8,562 nucleotides of DNA from Myxococcales bacterium (lineage in GTDB: Bacteria; Myxococcota_A; Bradymonadia; Bradymonadales; Bradymonadaceae), in assembly GCA_007120615.1 (NCBI GenBank), contig SKNI01000573.1, forward strand, positions 1-8,562, written 5' to 3'. Within the stretch, counting starts at the first letter, position 1. Every line of letters starts with the position of its first letter. The position numbers and the translations under genes were made by a program. A model generated the notes under the pieces. That model did not search any database, was not told where the DNA came from, and saw only the letters and a list, made by a program, of their open reading frames with translations. Below, piece after piece: positions 1-8,562 of the stretch.

Positions 1-2048
1 ACGCCACCGACACTATCGACACCTGCGCTCGACTTCCCCTGCCCGGCGACCAGTTCACCACCTGGGCCCGCCTGGAGCGCTTTGCTCCGGCCGAGGTCTC
101 CTGGCGCACCTCTCAGCGCCGCCTCATGGAGGGCCGAGGCTATACCGCCCGGATCTCCCTTCTGGAGCCTCTGGCTTTCGTCGATTCCATCGAAAGTGAC
201 CAGCCCCACTGGCTCACCGCCATCAAACGACCCCTGACGATTCATCGCATTCAATTGGAGCGTCGGGTCAACGAGTTCATCGAAGACGACGCCTATGCTC
301 TGGCCACCGCCATGCTCACGGGAAGTCGCGGCCAGCTTCGCCCGGAGCTTCGAGAGCCCTTTGATATCACCAGCACCGGTCATATCCTGGCGATCTCCGG
401 ACTTCATTTCGCGGTCATCGCTGCTCTGATCGCCTTCTGCCTGCAACTTCTGCTCAATCGATTTCCCCGGATCTACCGCCGCTGGCCAAGACGAATGGTC
501 ATCGGTCTGATCACGGCGGCGATCTTATTGGCCTATCTTCTGGCCATCGGCGCCCCCATCTCGGCCCGCCGGGCCTTTGGAATGACGGTATTGGCCATCG
601 CCATCATCTGCTTTTCGCCCTGGCGACTTCGACCACTGTCAGCCCTGGCTGCGACGGCGGGGCTTCTTTTATTACTCCAACCGTCGCTGGTCCGAGAGGT
701 GGGATTTCAGCTGAGCGTGGCCGCCACCGGGGGAATCTGCTTATTCATTCGATTTCGCCCAAACTCTCTTCGGCCCCCCGATCTCCGGGGGCCGGAGGCG
801 GAGAGCAGACTCTCCCGTTGGAGAAGAGGAGCGCTGACCTTCGGCGGCATCTCCATCGCAGCCACCGTCGCCACCTGGCCTCCTTTGCTGGCGATGACCG
901 GAGAGATCCCCATCGCCGGCCTCTGGACCAACCTCATCATCGTACCGCTGGTCAGTTCGATCATCTTTCCCGTGCTGGTGGCCGGGGCCCTGGCAACCAG
1001 CATCGCCCCCTGGATCGCGGATCTCTTATTGACCCTTTCCACGGATGCACTGCTTTTGATTCACGCCGGCCTCGATCAGGTGGCCTACTGGCCGGGCACC
1101 GTCTATCGGTGGGGAACGCCGTCGATGCTGGAGACGACGGGCTTTTCTCTGGCCGCAGTCGCCGCCATCGCAGGCGGTCTTCGTCTGAGATCCATCGCCA
1201 TCGCAGCCGCACTTATCGCCCTCTTCTCCATCCCCGGCATGCTCGCCAAGAACCTCGAAGAGCCCACAGTGCGCCTGCATTTTATCCCCGTCGGTCAGGG
1301 CGACGCTACGCTGATAGAGCTCCCCGACAATACCACGATCCTCGTCGACGCCGGTGGCCAGCCCATGGGTTCTGATCCCGGTCTTCAGAAGGTGGTTCCC
1401 TACCTTCGACACCGCGGGATCCACCGCCTGGACGCCCTGGTCTTGACCCATGGCCACTTCGATCATTACGGCGGCATGAACGCCCTGATCCGCCCCTTTT
1501 CCCCCAGAAATTTCTACGTCGACGCCGACGAAGAGACCCCCCAGGTCCATGACTTGATCGCCGCCCTTCAGGACCGAAAAACCACAATAAAGTGGGTATC
1601 TAACGAGCGCCGAATTACGACCGACCACCTCAGCATTCATATCCACAGACCTCCCCTTTCACACGCAGACCACAACGATAGAAGCCTGGTGGTCAGCTTC
1701 TCCTACGCCGCCCTGGGAGTTTTATTGCCCGGCGATCTGGAGAGCGACGGAGAGCTGTGGCTGGTGGATCATATCTACGGAAGGCGGGCGCTGATGAAGG
1801 TGCCTCATCACGGCTCTCGAACCTCGAGCTCCGAGGAGCTCCTCGACCACCTGCGACCGGCCGTGGCGGTGATCTCATCGGGGCGACACAACCGCTTCGG
1901 ACATCCCCACCTCGAGGTGGTAGAGCGCTATGAGGAGCGCGGCATTGACCTCTTTCGCACCGATCTCGATGGGGCTGTGGTGGTGGAGATCACCAGAAGT
2001 GGTCGAATGGTGGTCACGTCCGAGAGAAGAGAGGCAGAAGAGAGGTAA
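1..2048 (+). CDS. comEC: ComEC/Rec2 competence channel protein, 5'-truncated by the window edge
   Basis: ComEC forms the inner-membrane channel that takes single-stranded DNA into the cytoplasm during natural transformation. The frame is open from base 3, and the 41 codons before the ATG at 126 read like the end of the soluble N-terminal DUF4131 domain (PGDQFTTWARLERFAP...), so the gene starts upstream and the ATG at 126 is internal. Numbering from that ATG, the Competence domain signature GHILAISGLH is at 85-94, followed by a series of hydrophobic helices to about 375. A C-terminal metallo-beta-lactamase domain follows: it starts at about 382 (VRLHFIPVGQGDATLIEL) and carries THGHFDHYGG at 441-450, with H442, H444, D446 and H447 as metal ligands, then LLPGDLE and KVPHHGS. 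All the expected metal motifs are present, so the nuclease-type domain looks intact. The gene stops with TAA at 2046-2048, just ahead of a strong hairpin. The family assignment is secure; actual competence of the host is not shown. Confidence 0.95.
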   Translation, partial: ATDTIDTCARLPLPGDQFTTWARLERFAPAEVSWRTSQRRLMEGRGYTARISLLEPLAFVDSIESDQPHWLTAIKRPLTIHRIQLERRVNEFIEDDAYALATAMLTGSRGQLRPELREPFDITSTGHILAISGLHFAVIAALIAFCLQLLLNRFPRIYRRWPRRMVIGLITAAILLAYLLAIGAPISARRAFGMTVLAIAIICFSPWRLRPLSALAATAGLLLLLQPSLVREVGFQLSVAATGGICLFIRFRPNSLRPPDLRGPEAESRLSRWRRGALTFGGISIAATVATWPPLLAMTGEIPIAGLWTNLIIVPLVSSIIFPVLVAGALATSIAPWIADLLLTLSTDALLLIHAGLDQVAYWPGTVYRWGTPSMLETTGFSLAAVAAIAGGLRLRSIAIAAALIALFSIPGMLAKNLEEPTVRLHFIPVGQGDATLIELPDNTTILVDAGGQPMGSDPGLQKVVPYLRHRGIHRLDALVLTHGHFDHYGGMNALIRPFSPRNFYVDADEETPQVHDLIAALQDRKTTIKWVSNERRITTDHLSIHIHRPPLSHADHNDRSLVVSFSYAALGVLLPGDLESDGELWLVDHIYGRRALMKVPHHGSRTSSSEELLDHLRPAVAVISSGRHNRFGHPHLEVVERYEERGIDLFRTDLDGAVVVEITRSGRMVVTSERREAEER

Positions 2049-2052
2049 ACGA

Positions 2053-2101
2053 GAGAAAAGCAAAAACCGTCTGCGTCTCTGCGACGGTTTTTGCTTTTCT
2101 C
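2053..2101. terminator. Bidirectional intrinsic terminator between convergent genes
   Basis: A perfect 19-bp inverted repeat (2053-2071 with 2083-2101) with an 11-nt loop. The GC-rich core ACCGTC/GACGGT is followed on the plus strand by TTTTTGCTTTT, and the mirrored A-tract on the left arm gives the same U-rich run on the minus strand. It starts 5 nt after the comEC stop and lies 25 nt beyond the stop of the minus-strand TauE-family gene, so it fits termination of both convergent units. Confidence 0.9.
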
Positions 2102-2125
2102 CGTCCCTTCTCTCTCTCCCTCGCC

Positions 2126-2953
2126 CTACAGAAAGCCGAGCCCATCCGCCGCCATCGCAATCGTCAGCCCCAATAACACCGCGATGAGAAGGGTGCGCAA
2201 CATCTTCACCGGCACGTGGCTGCCAAGTTGGCCGCCCATCTGAGCGCCGACGACGATGCCGGCCATCGCCGGAACGGTGACCGCCACGTCCACCAGACCG
2301 GCTCCGGCATAGATCAGGGCGCTCACCGTGGCGGTAATTCCCACCATAAACGTGCTCGTCGCCACCGCCGCTCGCAGGGGAACGGCCATCACCGTATTCA
2401 TGATCGGAACCTGCACCGCCCCCCCGCCGATCCCGAGCATCCCCGAGGTCAACCCGGCCACGCTGCTTAGTCCGATACCCGAGCGCACATGCTGGGGGAC
2501 GTACTCCGCCGGTCCTCGGTCGTCGGGACGATCAAAGCTGGCCCGTAGCCCGTAGGGATCGGGTCCACTCTTGACTCGTTTTCCCCCATTTGGCCGGGCG
2601 ATCATCACCCCGATGGTCAGCGCCAGGGTGGCGGCAAAGAGAAGTTTTAAGATCTGAACCGGTGCAAAGATTACGATCAATCCACCCACGATCGCCGCCA
2701 CCGCCGTGGAGACCTGCAGGACCATGGCGAGCTTAACGTTGACCAGACCTCGCTGAAGGTAAACCGAGCTTCCTCGAAGGGAGTTGAGCACCACGCAAAC
2801 CGCGCTGGCTGCGATGGCCGCCTTTAATTCTACACCCAGAACTACGGCCAGGATGGGCACCACGAAGACCCCGCCTCCCAGACCCACCATCGTCCCCAGA
2901 CCGGCTGCCAGAAAGCCCGTCAGAGCGATCCCTGCGATCAGAAAAAGACTCAT
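2126..2953 (-). CDS. TauE/SafE family sulfite exporter-like membrane permease
   Basis: A 275-residue integral membrane protein of the TauE/SafE family (long known as DUF81), whose members export sulfite, sulfoacetate or related organosulfonate or sulfur anions; the substrate here is unknown. It shows the family's two homologous halves: each has a Gly-rich motif leading into a helix, GLGGGVFVVPIL at about 24-35 and GIGGGAVQVPIM at about 174-185. Each is followed by a similar KAAIAAS / RAAVATS stretch. A hydrophilic loop at about 120-157 joins the halves. The length is normal for the family. The frame stays open upstream to 3175, but the extra 74 residues are hydrophilic and lie inside the coding sequence of the upstream gene. 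The ATG at 2953 overlaps that gene's stop (ATGA) and has a strong purine-rich Shine-Dalgarno sequence, so it is the preferred start. It is translationally coupled to the DUF1634 gene and is probably made only from the same mRNA. Confidence 0.92.
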   Translation of the reverse strand: MSLFLIAGIALTGFLAAGLGTMVGLGGGVFVVPILAVVLGVELKAAIAASAVCVVLNSLRGSSVYLQRGLVNVKLAMVLQVSTAVAAIVGGLIVIFAPVQILKLLFAATLALTIGVMIARPNGGKRVKSGPDPYGLRASFDRPDDRGPAEYVPQHVRSGIGLSSVAGLTSGMLGIGGGAVQVPIMNTVMAVPLRAAVATSTFMVGITATVSALIYAGAGLVDVAVTVPAMAGIVVGAQMGGQLGSHVPVKMLRTLLIAVLLGLTIAMAADGLGFL

Positions 2954-3363
2954 CCTCCCCCCTGGAGCCAGGTCTTGATCGGAATTGATAAGATAATCAC
3001 CATCAACACAATGCCCGAGAGAAATACGGCCGTAGAAGAACGCTGTCGAAGCCCGTGATAGAACACCGATAAGAGCGCCATAATCGGGCCGGCGATCAGG
3101 ATCCAGATCCCCAGGGTGGTTAACGCTGAAGGATCTCCCGACAGCAGGGCCGTCGATACCCCCTCCAGAGACCACAGCCCCCGGCGAATTTCACCGACCA
3201 GGTGCAACTCCCCGATGACGCCGGCGGAGGCGACCACAATTCCCACCAGACTTACCAATCGATACAGCCCTCCCACTCCCCCCGGATCATACGGAGAAGA
3301 TGGGTCGGTGTGGTTTTTGTCTCGTTGCGCTTGCTTCATCGCGCTCGCTGATTTTGGTGCCAC
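2950..3363 (-). CDS. DUF1634 family small membrane protein
   Basis: A 137-residue protein if it starts at the GTG at 3363, or 129 residues from the ATG at 3339. It has a short charged N-terminal tail and three hydrophobic segments at about 34-57, 81-103 and 109-131. The second reads LGIWILIAGPIMALLSVFYHGL, which matches the lGi-LLi-tPi pattern I associate with DUF1634 proteins. That family has no established biochemical function. It is commonly encoded next to TauE/SafE permeases, as here, so an accessory or regulatory subunit of the transporter is a reasonable inference. The start is unsettled: neither candidate has a clear Shine-Dalgarno sequence. The predicted transcription start at about 3368 would leave only about 5 nt of leader before the GTG but about 29 nt before the ATG, which favours the ATG slightly. 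Its stop overlaps the start of the next gene. Confidence 0.82.
   Translation of the reverse strand: MAPKSASAMKQAQRDKNHTDPSSPYDPGGVGGLYRLVSLVGIVVASAGVIGELHLVGEIRRGLWSLEGVSTALLSGDPSALTTLGIWILIAGPIMALLSVFYHGLRQRSSTAVFLSGIVLMVIILSIPIKTWLQGGG
2954..2963 (-). promoter_or_regulatory. Shine-Dalgarno of the TauE-family gene, inside the upstream coding sequence
   Basis: On the minus strand AGGGGGGAGG directly abuts the ATG at 2953. The same bases encode the Gln-Gly-Gly-Gly tail of the DUF1634 protein, whose TGA overlaps the ATG by the ATGA arrangement. The GGAGG at the end has no spacing to the ATG, so the working pairing is probably the AGGGGG part, about 4 nt away. This site decides the choice of the 275-residue start over the longer open frame. 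Confidence 0.7.
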
Positions 3364-3374
3364 GATTTGGCCGG

Positions 3375-3403
3375 ACGATAGAGATCGGCGCCGCCTCTGT
3401 CAA
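3375..3403 (-). promoter_or_regulatory. Putative sigma70-type promoter of the DUF1634-tauE operon
   Basis: Reading the minus strand, a perfect -35 TTGACA (3403-3398) is followed by a 17-nt spacer and TATCGT (3380-3375), a 4/6 match to the -10 box. Transcription would start near 3368, just before the DUF1634 gene. It is called from consensus and position only. The rest of the 164-nt divergent region (3364-3527) contains a small inverted repeat, GGAAT-TC-ATTCC at 3432-3443. I found no convincing plus-strand promoter for the treS fusion in it. Confidence 0.5.
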
Positions 3404-3516
3404 CCGACGCCCCCAGTAAGCGAACTGGTCTGGAATTCATTCCTTGCCGATGACGAGGAGATGTTCAGATTCATGCAGCACTGGCACATCCTGGTCTTGA
3501 TCCCTCGCACCAAGTT

Positions 3517-3521
3517 GAGGA
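3517..3521 (+). promoter_or_regulatory. Ribosome binding site fixing the GTG start of treS-mak
   Basis: GAGGA lies 6 nt before the GTG at 3528 and overlaps the in-frame stop TGA at 3516-3518. No other start codon falls between this stop and the conserved N-terminal motif, so the GTG start is well determined. Confidence 0.7.
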
Positions 3522-3527
3522 CACGCT

Positions 3528-6862
<3,335 letters not shown>

Positions 6863-6866
<4 letters not shown>

Positions 6867-6891
6867 CCGACCTGCGCTGACCTCCTATACT
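6863..6891 (+). promoter_or_regulatory. Putative promoter for a leaderless mRNA of the Hsp90-like gene
   Basis: GTGACC (6863-6868, 4/6 to the -35 consensus), a 17-nt spacer and TATACT (6886-6891, 5/6 to the -10 consensus). The -35 box contains the treS stop codon. Seven nt downstream of the -10 box is the A of the ATG at 6898, so transcription from here would begin at the start codon. There is no Shine-Dalgarno sequence before that ATG; the nearby CCTCCT is the anti-Shine-Dalgarno sense. The call rests on consensus and spacing only. Confidence 0.45.
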
Positions 6892-6897
6892 GTCCTC

Positions 6898-8562
6898 ATG
6901 AGCGAACAAGACCCACATAAGCCCGTCGCCCAGGGAGAATTTCAACTCGACCACCGCAAGGCCCGTGAAAAACTGCAGCGCTTTCAACTGGTCGACCCCC
7001 ATTATTACGTGCTGGAGTTCGTCAAAGCGGCTCATTTATTGGACGCCACTGAGATCTCGTTTTCCATCACCTCGACTCAGGTGGAGGTCACCTTCGACGG
7101 AAGTCATCTATCCCGGCAGGAGTTGAGCGGTCTTTTCTCAGCGGCGTTTCGAGAACGAGAGAGCCGCCGCGAGAAAGCACTTCGTCATCTCGCCATCGGG
7201 GTAAATTCCGCACAGGGCTTGGACCTGAAAAACTTCTCCATTCGCGTCGGCGGGGCGTCTCCCTGCGAAGTGATCCTCTTCGAAGATCGCATCGAAGCCC
7301 GTAGCCCTCCTGTTGAACGGTCCCCGGGCACGGTGATTTGGCTGAAATATCGAAGTCGAGGAATCCGCCGTCTTTTCAGTAGTCTTGTCGATCTGCTCCC
7401 CGAAACAAAAGCGCTGCGTACCCGAGCGCTCTACTCGGATATCCCCGTGCTAATCAACGGACACCAGATCAGCATCGGCCATAGCCTCCCCGAGAGTTCC
7501 GGCAAGTCCGTCGCCATCGATGAAAACGGTGTCCGAGGAGTCGTGGCAGCTTCCTGGACGCCCGCACGAATTTCTCATCCTGCCCCCAAAGAGCCCACCA
7601 AACCAGGGGAGCCGGATCAACTTCGGCGCTTTACCACCCATATCATTCAAAACGGTGTGGTCCTCACCGTCGCCGCTCGACCGTCGCCATTTACCGGATT
7701 CAGCGTGGATGCCGTCATCGATTGCCCGGACCTTCAGACCAACCTTTCCCAGAGCGACGTGATCGAAGACGATGCCTGGCAACGAGTTCAGTCCCGTCTC
7801 TATCAAAGCGCCCTCCTCTCTCTGGTTCCCTCTTTTCAAGAGTTGCCCTTTCACCAACTGGCCCGGCGTCGAGGATTCATTCAAACCGTTCTCATCGATG
7901 CCTTCGCAACCCTGGATCGCGACGCCCTCGAGCCCGAGGCCATCGAGAAATTGGTCGACGCCGTCCAGGAGTTGCCTCTCTTCACCGACGCGCTCCCCGA
8001 CACCAATAAATCGATCATCTGCATCTCGATTGCCGACGGACGGATCACCAGCGATGGGCGATCACTTGTTCGCTTTGCCACTCGGGCTCATGACCGAGAT
8101 CTCGCTCCTTCCTATGAGGCTCCGGTCCTCTTGATTCCCGTCGAGAATTCCCGACAACTCCCCGCCAGCTTTCTCCAGTTCTTCGCCGATGAGGTCGAAG
8201 ATCTGAGCGAACAATTACACCAAACCGAGTCTCATTTGCGCAACAAAGAACAGTGGCAATCCAGCATCTATAAGCGGCGGGACCTCGAAGCAATCTCAGA
8301 AGTGGAACGCCACAATAATGGTTGTCTTATCAGAGTCTCGCTGGTTGAGAATCAACCCGCAACCCGCCTCCTCTACGTCAAAGACAGACGCCTTCTGCGA
8401 GAGGACCAACTTCCGACCCACAGGAGAGAACCGAACCTGAATCTAGGTCCCTTCGAGATCGAGATTTCTGGAGATTTCGAAGCCAACGAATTCTTCGACG
8501 GACCGGCGCCCACTGCCCGCATCCATCAAGTCCAGGTGGAAGTCGTCCGAATCATCCTTCAG
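6898..8562 (+). CDS. Diverged Hsp90/GHKL-like protein, probable pseudo-ATPase, 3'-truncated by the window edge
   Basis: The frame is open for 555 codons from the ATG at 6898 to the window end. The ATG is the only in-frame ATG in the stretch, and an in-frame TGA lies upstream at 6844-6846. I do not recognise an exact family. Residues 39-52, LEFVKAAHLLDATEI, align well with the GHKL N-box pattern ELVKNAxDAGATEI, but Ala44 replaces the Mg/ATP-binding Asn. VEVTFDGSHLSRQELSGLF at 62-80 sits where the DxGxG box should be and lacks it. LAIGVNSAQGL at 98-108 resembles the glycine-rich G2 region. Later, DLQTNLSQSDVIEDDAW at about 278-294 resembles the Hsp90 middle-domain loop DLPLNVSRExLQ, with Gln285 for the ATP-contacting Arg. 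Residues 300-555 match nothing I recognise. No signal peptide or membrane segment is visible, so it is probably cytoplasmic. It follows treS-mak by 31 nt with no terminator between, so read-through is possible as well as transcription from its own promoter. The gene itself is certain; the Hsp90-like reading is an inference from motif patterns. Confidence 0.75.
   Translation, partial: MSEQDPHKPVAQGEFQLDHRKAREKLQRFQLVDPHYYVLEFVKAAHLLDATEISFSITSTQVEVTFDGSHLSRQELSGLFSAAFRERESRREKALRHLAIGVNSAQGLDLKNFSIRVGGASPCEVILFEDRIEARSPPVERSPGTVIWLKYRSRGIRRLFSSLVDLLPETKALRTRALYSDIPVLINGHQISIGHSLPESSGKSVAIDENGVRGVVAASWTPARISHPAPKEPTKPGEPDQLRRFTTHIIQNGVVLTVAARPSPFTGFSVDAVIDCPDLQTNLSQSDVIEDDAWQRVQSRLYQSALLSLVPSFQELPFHQLARRRGFIQTVLIDAFATLDRDALEPEAIEKLVDAVQELPLFTDALPDTNKSIICISIADGRITSDGRSLVRFATRAHDRDLAPSYEAPVLLIPVENSRQLPASFLQFFADEVEDLSEQLHQTESHLRNKEQWQSSIYKRRDLEAISEVERHNNGCLIRVSLVENQPATRLLYVKDRRLLREDQLPTHRREPNLNLGPFEIEISGDFEANEFFDGPAPTARIHQVQVEVVRIILQ

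Noticed and set aside
126..128. ATG at 126 as the start of comEC
   Set aside because: The frame is open back to base 3 and the upstream residues resemble the end of the DUF4131 domain, so this Met is internal and the gene begins outside the window.
771..794. GC-rich 8-bp hairpin (CGGCCCCC / GGGGGCCG, 8-nt loop)
   Set aside because: It lies inside comEC in a segment coding for a Pro/Arg-rich cytoplasmic loop and has no T-tract. Codon content explains it well enough.
1026..1646. Minus-strand open frame of 206 codons
   Set aside because: Antisense to the comEC metallo-beta-lactamase region, with no family features or start signals.
2954..3175. A 74-residue N-terminal extension of the TauE-family gene
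   Set aside because: It lies wholly inside the DUF1634 coding sequence in another frame, is hydrophilic and unlike the family, and the ATG at 2953 has the Shine-Dalgarno and ATGA coupling.
3444..3472. Plus-strand promoter TTGCCG-17-AGATTC for treS
   Set aside because: The -10 match is too poor to support, and no alternative in the divergent region is better.
7450..7884. Minus-strand open frame of 144 codons, and short plus-strand frames at 7520-8134
   Set aside because: All lie over the continuous 555-codon plus-strand frame, which has Hsp90-like motifs. These are shadows of it.
6898..8562. Calling the last gene htpG (canonical Hsp90)
   Set aside because: The ATP-binding signature motifs of HtpG are absent and overall similarity is limited to short patterns, so no gene symbol is justified.

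Overview
The window is a GC-rich bacterial chromosome segment that is almost wholly coding. It holds five genes and no sign of mobile elements, CRISPR, tRNA or rRNA. A deltaproteobacterial-type lineage (Myxococcota or Bradymonadales-like) seems plausible from the gene mix and composition, but this is an impression only; nothing here fixes the taxon.

Region 1 (1-2048, +) is the 3' part of comEC/rec2, the DNA-uptake channel protein. Its reading frame is already open at the first base, so the 5' end lies outside the window. It ends just before a perfect 19-bp inverted repeat (2053-2101). That repeat has an A-tract on one side and a T-tract on the other, so it can act as a terminator for both comEC and the converging gene pair.

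Region 2 (3363-2126, -) is a two-gene operon, a DUF1634 membrane protein followed by a TauE/SafE-family permease. The two genes overlap by ATGA, and the Shine-Dalgarno sequence of the second is encoded in the Gly-rich tail of the first. A good sigma70-type promoter (TTGACA-17-TATCGT) precedes the pair.

Region 3 (3528-6866, +) runs divergently from the operon and encodes an 1112-residue fusion of trehalose synthase (TreS) and maltokinase (Mak/Pep2). Such a fusion would turn trehalose into maltose and then maltose-1-phosphate, the GlgE substrate. No glgE is in the window.

Region 4 (6898 to beyond 8562, +) is a long open gene that runs off the 3' edge. Its first ~300 residues read like a highly diverged Hsp90/GHKL protein: an N-terminal ATPase-like fold followed by a middle-domain-like stretch. 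The ATP-site asparagine, the DxGxG motif and the middle-domain arginine all appear replaced, which suggests a pseudo-ATPase. It has no methionine after the initiator in 555 codons. A promoter-like sequence placed exactly for a leaderless transcript overlaps the treS stop codon. This is the least explained and most interesting part of the window.
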